From NCBI GenBank assembly GCA_016401345.1, contig JAEACG010000002.1:310001-374000 (forward strand): 64,000 nucleotides of DNA, given 5' to 3'. Below, in pieces: positions 41,318-51,711 of this stretch. The notes below the pieces were generated by a model. The model was not told where the DNA came from. It ran no database searches and was given only the letters and a program-made list of their open reading frames with translations. The stretch comes from Fictibacillus nanhaiensis (GTDB lineage: Bacteria > Bacillota > Bacilli > Bacillales > Fictibacillaceae). The position numbers and the translations under genes are program-made. The stretch's first letter is position 1. Each line of letters begins with the position of its first letter.

Positions 41318-43636
41318 ATGGGGGAAAAACGAGTTCTTCCGCTCCTCCCTCTTCGCGGATTGTTGGTCTATCCAACAATGGTACTTCATTTAGATGTAGG
41401 AAGAGAAAAATCTATTCAAGCGCTTGAAAAAGTGATGCTTGATGATCAGATGATCTTTCTATCTACTCAAAAAGAAGTTTCTATTGAAGATCCAGCACAA
41501 GAGGAAATTTATCATGTAGGAACGTTGTCAAAAGTAAATCAGATGCTCAAACTGCCTAATGGCACGATCAGAGTACTTGTCGAAGGTATTAAACGCGGAG
41601 AAATTACTTCGTTCACGGACGAGAAGACCCATGTAGAAGTAGAAGTTGAACTAACAGATGATATTGAAGTGAAAGAAGCCGAAACGGAAGCTCTTATGAG
41701 AGCTGTTCTGGCTCAATTCGAACAATACATAAACCTATCGAAAAAAGTAACGCCTGAAACCCTTGCCTCAGTTCAAGATATTACCGAACCAGGACGCTTG
41801 GCTGATGTTATTTCTTCACATCTTTCTTTAAAAATCAAAGAAAAGCAAAAAATCCTAGAGATCTTTGATGTGAAAGAAAGACTTGAACACTTACTGGACC
41901 TTTTAAACAATGAAAAAGAAGTGCTAGGTCTAGAAAAGAAAATCGGTCAACGCGTTAAAAAGGCGATGGAAAAAACGCAAAAAGAATATTATTTGCGCGA
42001 ACAGATGAAAGCGATCCAAAAAGAGCTAGGTGATAAAGAAGGCAAAGTTGGTGAAGTGAGTACGCTCAAAGAACGTATTGAATCTTCTGATATGCCTGAG
42101 ACGGTCATGGAACTTGCAAAAAAAGAACTTGACCGCTATGAAAAGATGCCTAATTCTTCAGCTGAGAGCTCTGTTATCAGAACATATATCGAGTGGCTTG
42201 TTAATCTACCTTGGAAACAAGAAACGATTGATAATCTGGATATTCCACATGCGGAAACAGTTCTTAATGAAGATCATTATGGTCTTGAAAAAGTGAAGGA
42301 TAGAGTCTTAGAATATCTTGCTGTTCAGAAGCTGACAAATTCACTAAAAGGGCCGATCCTTTGTTTAGTAGGACCTCCAGGGGTTGGTAAGACATCGTTA
42401 GCAAGGTCGATCGCACGTGCAATCGGCAGAAATTTTGTGAGAATTTCTCTTGGCGGTGTGCGAGACGAAGCTGAGATTAGAGGGCATCGAAGAACATATG
42501 TTGGTGCGATGCCAGGCCGATTGATTCAAGGTATGAAGAAAGCGGGAACGATAAATCCTGTGTTCTTGCTTGATGAGATCGATAAGATGTCGAGTGATTT
42601 TAGAGGAGATCCTTCCTCTGCGATGCTCGAAGTGCTGGATCCTGAACAGAATAGTACCTTCAGCGATCATTATATCGAAGAGCCGTACGATCTATCTAAA
42701 GTCATGTTCGTTACGACAGCAAACTCGCTTTCAACAATTCCAGGTCCGTTATTAGATAGAATGGAAGTTATTTCGATCGCTGGTTATACAGAGGTTGAAA
42801 AGCTGCATATTTCTAAAAATCACTTGATTCCAAAACAGTTGAAAGAACATGGATTAAAGAAAAGCCAGATACAGTTCAAGGATGATTCTATTCTAAAGCT
42901 GGTTCGTAATTATACACGTGAAGCGGGTGTGCGTAATCTTGAGCGGCAAATTGCAGGATTATGCAGAAAAGCAGCGAAGCAAATTGTATCATCTGAAAAG
43001 AAAAAGGTTGTACTTTCTGCTAAAAACCTTGAAGATTATCTTGGTAAGCCCCGTTTCCGCTATGGTCAAGCAGAACTTGAAGACCAAATTGGTGCTGCGA
43101 CGGGATTAGCTTATACGACAGCAGGCGGAGATACTCTCTCCATCGAGGTAGCACTATCACCTGGTAAGGGCAAACTGATCTTAACGGGTAAGTTAGGTGA
43201 TGTTATGAAAGAATCTGCTCAAGCTGCGTTAAGCTACGTTCGCACGAAAGTGGAAGAGCTGGGAATCGACCATGATTTCTATGAAAAAACAGATATTCAT
43301 ATACATGTTCCTGAAGGAGCAACACCAAAGGATGGTCCTTCGGCAGGAATAACCATTGCTACAGCATTAGTATCAGCACTAACGAAAAAGCCAGTTAGAA
43401 AAGATGTGGGGATGACCGGGGAGATTACGCTCAGAGGACGTGTGTTGCCAATTGGTGGTTTGAAAGAAAAATCATTAAGTGCGCATCGAGCAGGAATCAA
43501 AACCATCATCCTTCCGAAAGAAAACGAGAAAGACATTGAAGATATTCCACAATCGGTTAAAGATGGATTATCTTTTATAACCGTATCTCATTTAGATGAG
43601 GTATTAAAAGTTGCATTAGCAGGTGATAGAAAGTGA
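41318..43636 (+). CDS. lonA: ATP-dependent protease La (Lon)
   Basis: The 772-residue cytosolic protease has the Lon N-terminal substrate domain ([20 protein letters not shown] onward, 1-200), a coiled region, AAA+ with Walker A at about 352 (GPPGVGKTS), and a protease domain with Ser675 (KDGPSAG) and Lys718 (GGLKEK). ATG 41318 follows CGGAGGTG; the GTG at 41309 lies in that ribosome site. It overlaps engB by 4 bases. Confidence 0.97.
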   Translation: MGEKRVLPLLPLRGLLVYPTMVLHLDVGREKSIQALEKVMLDDQMIFLSTQKEVSIEDPAQEEIYHVGTLSKVNQMLKLPNGTIRVLVEGIKRGEITSFTDEKTHVEVEVELTDDIEVKEAETEALMRAVLAQFEQYINLSKKVTPETLASVQDITEPGRLADVISSHLSLKIKEKQKILEIFDVKERLEHLLDLLNNEKEVLGLEKKIGQRVKKAMEKTQKEYYLREQMKAIQKELGDKEGKVGEVSTLKERIESSDMPETVMELAKKELDRYEKMPNSSAESSVIRTYIEWLVNLPWKQETIDNLDIPHAETVLNEDHYGLEKVKDRVLEYLAVQKLTNSLKGPILCLVGPPGVGKTSLARSIARAIGRNFVRISLGGVRDEAEIRGHRRTYVGAMPGRLIQGMKKAGTINPVFLLDEIDKMSSDFRGDPSSAMLEVLDPEQNSTFSDHYIEEPYDLSKVMFVTTANSLSTIPGPLLDRMEVISIAGYTEVEKLHISKNHLIPKQLKEHGLKKSQIQFKDDSILKLVRNYTREAGVRNLERQIAGLCRKAAKQIVSSEKKKVVLSAKNLEDYLGKPRFRYGQAELEDQIGAATGLAYTTAGGDTLSIEVALSPGKGKLILTGKLGDVMKESAQAALSYVRTKVEELGIDHDFYEKTDIHIHVPEGATPKDGPSAGITIATALVSALTKKPVRKDVGMTGEITLRGRVLPIGGLKEKSLSAHRAGIKTIILPKENEKDIEDIPQSVKDGLSFITVSHLDEVLKVALAGDRK

Positions 43637-44220
43637 AAGTAAATACAGCGGAAATCGTAATATCGGCAGTCGGACCAAAACAATATCCGGAAGGCAATCT
43701 TCCGGAGATTGCTTTGGCAGGACGCTCGAATGTAGGGAAATCGTCTTTTATTAATAAGATGATTCACAGAAAAAATTTAGCACGTACGTCTTCAAAACCT
43801 GGGAAAACTCAGACGTTAAACTTTTATATCCTAAATGAAAGTTTTTATTTTGTAGATGTACCTGGCTATGGTTTTGCTAAAGTGTCAAAAACAGAAAGAG
43901 AAGCTTGGGGCAAGATGATCGAGCAGTATCTCGTTGAACGCGATCAGTTAAAAGCAGTTGTTCAACTTGTTGACCTTAGACATGCTCCATCAAAAGATGA
44001 TGTTTTAATGTACGATTGGTTAAAATATCATGAGCTTCCTGTTATTGTAGTCGCTACGAAAAGTGACAAGATCCCAAAAGGAAAATGGGATAAGCATAAA
44101 AAAGTAGTCAAGGAAACCTTAAACATGGACAAGAGCGATAAGATCGTTCTCTTCTCATCTGAAACCGGACAAGGAAAAGATGAAGCGTGGGGAGTACTCA
44201 ATTCTTATCTTTCTAAATAA
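43633..44220 (+). CDS. ysxC: Ribosome biogenesis GTPase EngB (YsxC)
   Basis: The 195-residue TRAFAC GTPase is needed for 50S subunit assembly. G1 is [10 protein letters not shown]3 [11 protein letters not shown]4 TKSDK and G5 FSSETG. It starts at GTG 43633 within lonA, with GTGATAGAAA before it. The pair lonA-ysxC is conserved in Bacillaceae. Confidence 0.94.
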   Translation: MKVNTAEIVISAVGPKQYPEGNLPEIALAGRSNVGKSSFINKMIHRKNLARTSSKPGKTQTLNFYILNESFYFVDVPGYGFAKVSKTEREAWGKMIEQYLVERDQLKAVVQLVDLRHAPSKDDVLMYDWLKYHELPVIVVATKSDKIPKGKWDKHKKVVKETLNMDKSDKIVLFSSETGQGKDEAWGVLNSYLSK

Positions 44221-44310
44221 TGACTGTTATTAAGTTTTCAGCATAAGGGCTCAATACTAAAAGGTTTTGATGTTCAGATGCTTTAGAGGTTTTCTTTTTC
44301 TCTACTTTGC

Positions 44311-44570
44311 AAGTTGATTGAAGGGGAAGGTTGCCGACTCCTATGGGACGAGCGGTCAGGTGGAGACTCCTAAGGGCGCGAAGCGGCAGTCCGAAAAGTG
44401 GAAGTGACTCGTTCAGCCCCGACAAGCAAAAGGGAAATGGGCTTGGAAGGCGCACTTTGCCTTCTTGACCGTTTACCTTTTGACCTAGAGGGGCTAGTCA
44501 CTGCAACTAGACAGGAGGCTCACCGTTCGCCCCATGGAAAGCGTGCAACCTGGAGCGAAAATCAACTACT
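44311..44570 (-). repeat. Long form of the intergenic repeat family (copy C)
   Basis: The element is about 260 bp in reverse orientation. It ends (on +) GGAGCGAAAATCAACTACT and begins AAGTTGATTGAAGGGG. Its reverse complement shares a 29-base identical block with copy F (starting GACCGCTCGTCCCATAGG) and the GGGGCTAGTCACTGCA block. The surrounding 44221-44650 holds no gene. Confidence 0.75.
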
Positions 44571-44607
44571 ATAGAGTACTTCTGCTTATGTGAAAACAGC
44601 CTGAACT

Positions 44608-44645
44608 AAAAACCCTCTATGTTTTTAAAAACATAGAGGGTTTTG
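44608..44645. terminator. Bidirectional terminator between ysxC and the converging membrane gene
   Basis: AAAACCCTCTATGT (44609-44622) pairs with ACATAGAGGGTTTT (44631-44644). A and T runs at the ends serve both strands. Confidence 0.88.
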
Positions 44646-44650
44646 TGTTT

Positions 44651-45127
44651 CTATTTCTTTTTAAAGAACATAAGATAAGCCCCGATGACCATTAAAATAA
44701 TCGGCCAAAAATCTTCAGCTTTAACAAATATATTTTCTACAGAAGGGGTATTACTCTTAAAGAAGAGCAACCATAGAGCTAAAAGCGATAACAATAACCC
44801 GGGGATAAGCCCTTCTTTTGTTTTTCGATACTGAATCAGAAATGATACACCTGCTAGTAAAACGATAACAGGAAGTGGTTCAGGCCATGTCGCAACTTTT
44901 GTAGCAGCATGAAAATGTACGCCTAGCCCAGTCAAGAATACACCTGAGAACATACTTGAAGAATCTTTTCCGGATCCAGATTGGAAAAGAAGAGCTACCC
45001 CAATGATGATTAGTATACTTGGCCATGTGAGATACGGTTGTAGCAGTTCAATGTTCATTCTATTAGCAAAATAGAATAATCCAATTCCGAGTAAAATGAT
45101 GCCGCTGAATGTGTTTCTTTGTTTCAT
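44651..45127 (-). CDS. Small polytopic membrane protein (DUF5668/LiaF-like)
   Basis: This 158-residue protein is almost wholly hydrophobic, with about six membrane segments (near 7-24, 34-50, 60-75, 85-100, 108-125, 141-155) and a Lys-rich C-terminus. The pattern GIILLGIGLFYFANRM and WPIILMVIGAYLMFFKKK resembles the membrane half of LiaF/DUF5668 proteins. The ATG has GGAGGCATT on its own strand. Position between ysxC and hemA may correspond to B. subtilis ysxD, but I cannot confirm this. Function unknown. Confidence 0.75.
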   Translation of the reverse strand: MKQRNTFSGIILLGIGLFYFANRMNIELLQPYLTWPSILIIIGVALLFQSGSGKDSSSMFSGVFLTGLGVHFHAATKVATWPEPLPVIVLLAGVSFLIQYRKTKEGLIPGLLLSLLALWLLFFKSNTPSVENIFVKAEDFWPIILMVIGAYLMFFKKK

Positions 45128-45316
45128 AATGCCTCCATCTTAAACGTAAACCTTTGCTAAATTGGTCGATTTTTGTTATTTTTAATATTGGTGCTAAGTT
45201 TTAGTAATTATGGTTATCCTAAAACTGCTATACACGCACCAAAAAGATAATAAATACATCATAGCATAAACGTTTAAATTCTGTTCACATTATTGGATAT
45301 TCCGTATTTTGGGACA

Positions 45317-45331
45317 TGTTATAATTAGTAA
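45317..45331 (+). promoter_or_regulatory. hemA extended -10 promoter with PerR-box-like sequence
   Basis: TG-T-TATAAT (45317-45325) is a perfect extended -10. The overlapping TTATAATTAGTAA (45319-45331) resembles the Per box TTATAATNATTATAA, with a full left half and a partial right half. PerR represses hemAXCDBL in B. subtilis. Confidence 0.55.
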
Positions 45332-45361
45332 AGAACATACATAATTAAGGGAGGTGAGCGC

Positions 45362-46729
45362 ATGCATATTCTAGTGGTTGGACTTAATTACAAAACGGCA
45401 CCCGTAGAAATTCGGGAAAAAGTTTCTTTTCAGCCCGCTGAATTAACGGATGCGATCTCTACACTCCGAAAACAAAAAAGTATACTTGAATGTGTAATCG
45501 TTTCAACGTGCAACCGTACTGAGATCTATGCTGTTGCCGATCAGCTTCATACCGGAAGATACTACATCAAATCTTTTTTGGCGGACTGGTTTTCAATTGA
45601 TAAAGAAGAACTTTCACCATTCTTGAGCATCAGAGACGGGGAAGCAGCTGTCGAGCATCTTTTTCGTGTAGCTGCTGGCTTGGATTCTATGGTGATCGGT
45701 GAAACACAAATCCTTGGTCAAGTAAGGGATGGGTTCTTAGAATCACAAAAACTTGATGCAACAGGGACCATATTTAATAAACTCATGAAACAAGCGATCA
45801 CATTTGCGAAGAGATGTCATTCAGAGACGGATATCGGTGAAAATGCGGTATCGGTTAGCTATGCAGCTGTCGAACTCGCTAAAAAAATCTTTGGTGGTTT
45901 GCAAAATAAAACCATCTTGATCGTTGGTGCAGGTAAGATGGGTGAGCTTACAGCGAAACATCTGCATGCGAGTGGAGGAAATGAAGTACTTGTTATTAAC
46001 CGAACTTTTGAAAAGGCACAAGAGGTAGCTAAAAAGTTTCATGGTAAAGCATATCCTTTTGAAGATCTTGAAAGTTTGCTCATTAAGGCAGATATCGTGA
46101 TTTCTTCCACGGGTGCTAGTGAATTTGTCATTACAAAGAAAATGGCCGCACCTGCTATTAAAAAACGTAAAGGTCTTCCATTGTTCATGGTAGATATTGC
46201 AGTACCTCGTGACCTAGATCCTGAGCTTCATGATTTAGACAGTGTTTTTCTTTATGATATCGATGACTTAGAAGGGATCGTAGAGTCTAATCTTGCTGAA
46301 CGAATGAAAGAAGCGGAAAAGATTGAGATTATGATCGAAGCTGAAATTGTAGCTTTCCAATCTTGGATTTCAATGCTGGGTGTAGTACCGTTAATTTCTG
46401 CATTACGCGAAAAGGCATTAAACATTCAAGCTGAAACCATGCAAAGCATCGAGCGCAAGCTGCCGGATCTTACGGATCGGGAAAGAAAAATTTTAAGCAA
46501 ACATACGAAGAGTATCGTGAATCAATTGCTTCGTGATCCTGTGACTCGAGCCAAAGAGATGGCTGGTGAACCAGGAGCTGAAGAACAGTTGCAATTATTT
46601 ACCGAAATTTTCGGACTCGAAGATTATTTGGATAAACAGAAGCAGTTGGAAACAGCATTTGCTGCAAACGTCGAAGAGAAGTCTTCACTAACAGATGAAG
46701 TGGTTCCTTCGGCTGTAGTAAGAACTTAA
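45362..46729 (+). CDS. hemA: Glutamyl-tRNA reductase
   Basis: The 455-residue enzyme makes glutamate-1-semialdehyde, the committed step of haem synthesis. Catalytic Cys50 is in [12 protein letters not shown]. The NADPH fold is [19 protein letters not shown], and the signature segment [16 protein letters not shown] is present. A C-terminal dimerisation helix region follows. GGGAGGTGAGCGC precedes the ATG. It is the first gene of hemAXCDBL. Confidence 0.96.
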   Translation: MHILVVGLNYKTAPVEIREKVSFQPAELTDAISTLRKQKSILECVIVSTCNRTEIYAVADQLHTGRYYIKSFLADWFSIDKEELSPFLSIRDGEAAVEHLFRVAAGLDSMVIGETQILGQVRDGFLESQKLDATGTIFNKLMKQAITFAKRCHSETDIGENAVSVSYAAVELAKKIFGGLQNKTILIVGAGKMGELTAKHLHASGGNEVLVINRTFEKAQEVAKKFHGKAYPFEDLESLLIKADIVISSTGASEFVITKKMAAPAIKKRKGLPLFMVDIAVPRDLDPELHDLDSVFLYDIDDLEGIVESNLAERMKEAEKIEIMIEAEIVAFQSWISMLGVVPLISALREKALNIQAETMQSIERKLPDLTDRERKILSKHTKSIVNQLLRDPVTRAKEMAGEPGAEEQLQLFTEIFGLEDYLDKQKQLETAFAANVEEKSSLTDEVVPSAVVRT

Positions 46730-46767
46730 GCTCTCGTTTCCCTCGAGCTCATGGAGTGTGAGCAAAA

Positions 46768-47586
46768 ATGAATTGGATATATGATCTTACAATCGTTCTA
46801 TATGCACTTAGCATCATAGGCTATTTTATAGATTTTCTTCAAAACAACCGGAAAGCAAATCGATTTGCTTTCTGGTTGCTTTCTATTGTCTGGGTACTTC
46901 AAACGGTCTTTTTTGTGTTAAGGATGCTGAAAGATCAACGGTTTCCAATATTAACACCCTCGGAAGGCCTGTTTTTTTATGCATGGATCCTCGTGACGTT
47001 CTCAGTTGTCATGAGCAGGTTTTTCCGTGTTGATTTTCTCGTGTTTTTTACGAACATTCTTGGTTTCTTGCTCGTCTCGATCCACTTGTTTGCTCCAACA
47101 GGACAAGCTAGTGCAGTGATTGAGAAACAGCTGATCTCAGAATTATTAATCATTCATATAACGATGGCTTTTATCTCATATGGAGCATTCTCACTCTCCT
47201 TCATATTCTCGTTCATGTACCTGCTACAGCATGGCATGTTGAAGCGAAAGAAATGGAGCAAAAGGCTGCAGCGTTTTGGGAGTCTATCATACTTAGAGAA
47301 ACTTTCTTTTCGATTGAATACGATCGGAGTGCCGCTGCTCTTGCTTAGTCTAATATTGGGAGTCGTATGGGCATTCTGGAAAATAAGTGACTTTACACTT
47401 CTTGATGCCAAAGTCATCTCGTCATTTATTGTCCTTTTGGTTTATAGTACTTACCTCTATCAAAAGGTTGGAAGAGGTGTGCAAGGTAAAACGTTAGCGC
47501 TTTGGAACGCTGCTGCCTTTCTAGTCGTTTTGATCAACTACTTTTTAGCGTCAACGTTTACTGAATTTCACCTTTGGTATAAGTAA
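46768..47586 (+). CDS. hemX: HemX, membrane protein affecting HemA level
   Basis: The 272-residue polytopic protein has about eight membrane segments and belongs to the CcsA/ResC-related cytochrome c assembly family. In B. subtilis it lowers the amount of HemA protein. Position after hemA is the same. SGAVPL-type haem motifs are not evident. ATG 46768 after TGGAGTGTGAGC. Confidence 0.88.
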   Translation: MNWIYDLTIVLYALSIIGYFIDFLQNNRKANRFAFWLLSIVWVLQTVFFVLRMLKDQRFPILTPSEGLFFYAWILVTFSVVMSRFFRVDFLVFFTNILGFLLVSIHLFAPTGQASAVIEKQLISELLIIHITMAFISYGAFSLSFIFSFMYLLQHGMLKRKKWSKRLQRFGSLSYLEKLSFRLNTIGVPLLLLSLILGVVWAFWKISDFTLLDAKVISSFIVLLVYSTYLYQKVGRGVQGKTLALWNAAAFLVVLINYFLASTFTEFHLWYK

Positions 47587-47605
47587 AGAATAGGAGACTC
47601 ATATC

Positions 47606-48538
47606 ATGAGAAAAATTATAGTAGGTTCAAGAAGAAGTAAATTAGCGATCACACAAACAAATTGGGTGATCGATCAATTAAAAAAATCAGGAATGCCTTT
47701 TGAATTTGAAGTAAAAGAGATCGTAACAAAAGGTGATATCATTCTTGATGTTACGCTCTCAAAAGTAGGCGGAAAAGGTTTATTCGTCAAAGAAATCGAA
47801 CAAGCGATGTTAGATAAAGAGATTGATATTGCCGTTCATAGCATGAAAGATATGCCTTCTGAACTTCCTGAGGGGCTCGAGATCGGCTGTACTCCTAAAC
47901 GTGTTGATCCGAGAGATGCTCTAATATCTGAAAAGTATTCGTCGTTAAGTGAGCTCCCTGCAGGTGCAATTGTTGGGACAAGCTCACTAAGAAGAGCTGC
48001 ACAGGTTTTAAACAGACGTCCAGATCTAACGATTAAATCTATTCGAGGTAATATCGATACTCGTCTTAACAAATTAAAGTCCGGTGAGTTCGATGCGATC
48101 ATACTAGCAGCTGCAGGACTTGAAAGAATGGGTTGGTCTACAGATGTTGTAACCGAATACTTGGACATTGACCTGTGTCTCCCTGCTGTAGGACAAGGTT
48201 CATTAGCTATTGAGTGCAGAAGTGAAGATCTTGAAGTAAAAGAATTATTAGCTACACTGAATGATGCTTATACGTTTGACACAGTTTTAGCAGAACGCTC
48301 TTTCCTGAACACGTTAGAAGGCGGCTGCCAAGTTCCAATCGCGGCATTTGCTACGATGGATGAGAACCAAGAAGTTTCTTTAACGGGTCTTGTTGCAGAT
48401 CCTGAAGGAAAAACGGTGTTAAAAGAAATGAAATCAGGCAAGGACCCGCACCGTGTGGGTGTAGAGTTAGCCGAAGAATTAAAGATATTAGGTGCGAAAA
48501 CAATACTAGATGCAGTGAAAAAGGATTTAAATACGTAA
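47606..48538 (+). CDS. hemC: Porphobilinogen deaminase (hydroxymethylbilane synthase)
   Basis: This 310-residue enzyme polymerises four porphobilinogens. Cys241 in [10 protein letters not shown] holds the dipyrromethane cofactor. The active-site Asp lies in [11 protein letters not shown]. The stop overlaps the hemD ATG. Confidence 0.96.
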   Translation: MRKIIVGSRRSKLAITQTNWVIDQLKKSGMPFEFEVKEIVTKGDIILDVTLSKVGGKGLFVKEIEQAMLDKEIDIAVHSMKDMPSELPEGLEIGCTPKRVDPRDALISEKYSSLSELPAGAIVGTSSLRRAAQVLNRRPDLTIKSIRGNIDTRLNKLKSGEFDAIILAAAGLERMGWSTDVVTEYLDIDLCLPAVGQGSLAIECRSEDLEVKELLATLNDAYTFDTVLAERSFLNTLEGGCQVPIAAFATMDENQEVSLTGLVADPEGKTVLKEMKSGKDPHRVGVELAEELKILGAKTILDAVKKDLNT

Positions 48539-49290
48539 TGAATACTTCTATAGGACCACTAGCAGGTAAGCGAATACTTGTTACACGGCCGAAAGAGCAG
48601 GCAGAGCCATTGATCTCACTTATTCAAGAGAACGCTGGCGTCCCTCTTTCTTTTCCTATTGTATCTATTAATGGTGTAAGAAACGATGATTCACAGTCTA
48701 CGTTGAAAAATCTGTCGTCTTTTCAATGGATTGTTTTTACGAGCAAAAATGGAGTAGACTACTTTTTTCAATTGATTCATGATTATAACGTTTCACTAAA
48801 TAGTGTTAAGTTTGCAGCAGTTGGTGAAAAAACAGCTGAATCATTAAGAGACAGAGGAATCACGACTATTCTTGTGCCTGAACATTATCATGCAGAAAGC
48901 CTAGTGAAGACGTTAAAAAACCACGTCTTAGCTCATGAAAGAGTTCTTTTTCCAAAAGGAAATCTAGCTCCATCTTTTATTAAAGAAGAGTTGAAAGAAA
49001 CAGCATTTGTTGAAGAATTAGTTGTTTACAAAACTGAATCAGAAGACCATTTAGATTGGTCGCTCGTGTATCAAGCTGATTGCCTGTTTTTTATGAGCCC
49101 TTCTGCCGTAACCTTCTTAAGTAAAGGGTTAAACACAGAGGAAGTCTATAAGAAGCCTGTGATCTGTGTTGGGCCGACAACGAAAAGTGCTGCAGAAAAA
49201 TGCGGGTTTCATCATGTATTAATGCCTAAACAATTTACCGCAGAAGATATGGTGAACTGTGCCATCTCTTATTTTCAAGGAGGAAGTTAA
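48538..49290 (+). CDS. hemD: Uroporphyrinogen-III synthase
   Basis: The 250-residue two-domain enzyme closes and inverts hydroxymethylbilane. The family is poorly conserved; seen are [44 protein letters not shown] and CFMSPSAV-like [11 protein letters not shown]. Placement between hemC and hemB secures the call. Confidence 0.92.
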   Translation: MNTSIGPLAGKRILVTRPKEQAEPLISLIQENAGVPLSFPIVSINGVRNDDSQSTLKNLSSFQWIVFTSKNGVDYFFQLIHDYNVSLNSVKFAAVGEKTAESLRDRGITTILVPEHYHAESLVKTLKNHVLAHERVLFPKGNLAPSFIKEELKETAFVEELVVYKTESEDHLDWSLVYQADCLFFMSPSAVTFLSKGLNTEEVYKKPVICVGPTTKSAAEKCGFHHVLMPKQFTAEDMVNCAISYFQGGS

Positions 49291-49291
49291 T

Positions 49292-50263
49292 ATGAATTTT
49301 CAGCGTCATCGCCGTTTAAGAAAATCAGCATCCATGCGTTCACTAGTGCTTGAAACGCATCTTCATGTCTCTGACTTTATCTATCCATTGTTCTTTGTTG
49401 AAGGAGAGAACGTCAAAAAAGAAGTACCTTCCATGCCAGGTGTGTATCATCTATCATTGGACCTTCTTCAAGAAGAGGTAAAAGAAATTGAAAGTCTTGG
49501 TATTCAGTCTATTATCGTTTTTGGAGTACCTGCTGAAAAAGACGAATGCGGAAGCTCAGCTTATGATCATAATGGAATTGTACAGAAAGCAATCTCACAA
49601 ATTAAAGAAGTTGCCCCATCACTTACTGTGATAGCAGACACATGTTTATGCCAATTTACAGATCATGGACACTGCGGAGTGATTGAAAATGGTGAAGTAT
49701 TGAATGATGAAACCTTGACGCTTCTTGCAAAAACAGCTGTCTCACAGGCGAAAGCTGGAGCAGATATCATCGCACCTTCAAACATGATGGATGGTTTTGT
49801 TGCTGCGATCAGACAAGGGCTTGATGAAGCAGGTTTCTATGATGTTCCGATCATGTCTTACGCAGTTAAATATGCATCATCCTTTTATGGTCCGTTCCGT
49901 GATGCAGCTTATAGCACACCACAATTCGGTGATAGAAAAACGTATCAGATGGATCCGGCGAACCGACTTGAAGCTCTCAGAGAGGCAGAATCAGACGTCG
50001 CTGAAGGCGCTGACTTCTTAATGGTAAAACCAGCTCTTTCTTACCTAGATATTCTAAGAGAGTTAAAAGACAGGTACCCTCTTCCACTAGTGGCTTACAA
50101 CGTGAGTGGAGAATATTCCATGATTAAAGCAGCTGCTATGAACGGATGGGTAGATGAGAAAAGCATCGTACTTGAGAAACTGATCTCTATGAAACGAGCA
50201 GGAGCAGACTTAATTATTACGTATTTTGCTAAAGATGCTGCAAGATGGCTGAATGAAAAATAA
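49292..50263 (+). CDS. hemB: Delta-aminolevulinic acid dehydratase (porphobilinogen synthase)
   Basis: The 323-residue enzyme has the zinc-site cysteines in [14 protein letters not shown] and the two Schiff-base lysines in [16 protein letters not shown] and [16 protein letters not shown] 49292 follows AAGGAGGAAGTTAAT; the longer frame from 49259 would overlap hemD without cause. Confidence 0.96.
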   Translation: MNFQRHRRLRKSASMRSLVLETHLHVSDFIYPLFFVEGENVKKEVPSMPGVYHLSLDLLQEEVKEIESLGIQSIIVFGVPAEKDECGSSAYDHNGIVQKAISQIKEVAPSLTVIADTCLCQFTDHGHCGVIENGEVLNDETLTLLAKTAVSQAKAGADIIAPSNMMDGFVAAIRQGLDEAGFYDVPIMSYAVKYASSFYGPFRDAAYSTPQFGDRKTYQMDPANRLEALREAESDVAEGADFLMVKPALSYLDILRELKDRYPLPLVAYNVSGEYSMIKAAAMNGWVDEKSIVLEKLISMKRAGADLIITYFAKDAARWLNEK

Positions 50264-50279
50264 GGAAAGAGGTGTTGGT

Positions 50280-51566
50280 ATGAGAAGCTTTGAAAAATCG
50301 ATAGCTGCTTTTCAAGAAGCGAAAGAAGTTATGCCTGGAGGCGTTAACAGTCCTGTACGTGCATTTAAATCTGTAAAAATGGATCCTGTATTTATGGAAC
50401 GCGGAAAAGGGTCAAAGATTTATGATATCGATGGTAACGAATATATCGATTATGTATTGTCATGGGGACCCTTAATTCTTGGACATGCTGACGATCAAGT
50501 AGTGGAGGCACTTAAGCAAACTGCTGAGCTCGGAACAAGTTTTGGTGCTCCGAATGAAATGGAAACGAAGCTTGCAAAGCTTGTAATCGATCGTGTTCCA
50601 TCGATCGAAGTTGTACGTATGGTTAACTCAGGTACAGAAGCTACGATGAGTGCACTTCGTTTAGCGCGAGGATACACAGGACGAAGTAAGATCGTTAAAT
50701 TTGAAGGCTGCTACCACGGACACGGTGACTCCTTATTGATCAAAGCAGGCTCTGGTGTAGCAACACTTGGACTGCCAGATTCTCCTGGGGTTCCAGAAGG
50801 TATCGCACAGAACACGATCACTGTTCCATACAATGACCTTGAGAGTTTGCAAGTCGCATTTAATCAATTTGGAGAAGATATTGCTTGTGTGATTGTAGAA
50901 CCAGTCGCAGGTAACATGGGTGTAGTCCCTCCACAAAAAGGATTTTTAGAAGGTATTCGTAAAATAACTGAACAACACGGCTCTTTATTAATCTTTGACG
51001 AAGTAATGACAGGCTTCCGAGTGGATTATGAATGTGCACAAGGTTATTTTGGAGTAACACCAGACCTAACATGTCTAGGTAAAGTAATTGGTGGGGGTCT
51101 ACCTGTTGGAGCTTATGGTGGAAAACGAGAGATCATGGAACAAATCGCGCCGAGCGGGCCGATCTATCAAGCAGGAACGTTATCAGGAAATCCTCTTGCG
51201 ATGGCTGCCGGGTATGCTACCCTTTCGCAACTTACAAAAGAAAGTTACACATATTTTCAAAAACTAGGAGATCGACTAGCTTCTGGAATTTCTGAAGCCG
51301 CTGAACATTATGGTGTGGCACATACGATCAACCGTGCAGGCAGCATGATCGGCTTTTTCTTCACGAATCAAGATGTGATTAACTACGACACTGCTAAGCA
51401 ATCCAACTTGGATCACTTTAACGCTTGCTTCAAAACGATGCTACAAGAAGGTATCTCGCTGCCTCCTTCACAATTTGAAGGATTATTCTTATCTACTGCT
51501 CATACAGAAGAAGATATTGATAAAACAGTTGCAGCGTTCAGAAAGGCTTTTTCACAATTAAAATAG
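50280..51566 (+). CDS. hemL: Glutamate-1-semialdehyde 2,1-aminomutase
   Basis: This 428-residue PLP enzyme makes 5-aminolevulinate. The PLP lysine is in [25 protein letters not shown]-type start ([12 protein letters not shown]), [16 protein letters not shown] and [12 protein letters not shown] are diagnostic. ATG 50280 is preceded by AAAGAGGTG; an upstream in-frame start at 50253 lies inside hemB. Last gene of the haem operon. Confidence 0.96.
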   Translation: MRSFEKSIAAFQEAKEVMPGGVNSPVRAFKSVKMDPVFMERGKGSKIYDIDGNEYIDYVLSWGPLILGHADDQVVEALKQTAELGTSFGAPNEMETKLAKLVIDRVPSIEVVRMVNSGTEATMSALRLARGYTGRSKIVKFEGCYHGHGDSLLIKAGSGVATLGLPDSPGVPEGIAQNTITVPYNDLESLQVAFNQFGEDIACVIVEPVAGNMGVVPPQKGFLEGIRKITEQHGSLLIFDEVMTGFRVDYECAQGYFGVTPDLTCLGKVIGGGLPVGAYGGKREIMEQIAPSGPIYQAGTLSGNPLAMAAGYATLSQLTKESYTYFQKLGDRLASGISEAAEHYGVAHTINRAGSMIGFFFTNQDVINYDTAKQSNLDHFNACFKTMLQEGISLPPSQFEGLFLSTAHTEEDIDKTVAAFRKAFSQLK

Positions 51567-51576
51567 TCATTTTTTG

Positions 51577-51610
51577 TAGCGTCCGCTAACTTCAGCGGAC
51601 GCTATTTTTG
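51577..51610 (+). terminator. Terminator of hemAXCDBL
   Basis: TAGCGTCCGCT pairs with AGCGGACGCTA around AACTTC, followed by Ts. Confidence 0.9.
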
Positions 51611-51640
51611 TTTTTTAAGAAAGCTGTTACCTAATAAAAA

Positions 51641-51669
51641 TCATATTTCGTCCTGTTCCCTCATACACC
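51641..51669 (+). promoter_or_regulatory. Sigma-E promoter of spoVID
   Basis: TCATATTT (51641-51648) and CATACACC (51662-51669) are separated by 13 bases, a good fit to the sigma-E pattern (-35 TCATATT, -10 CATACANT). spoVID is sigma-E dependent in B. subtilis. Confidence 0.72.
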
Positions 51670-51711
51670 TATATTGTATAACTATATGCAACCTGAAAGG
51701 AGGAGAAGGGC

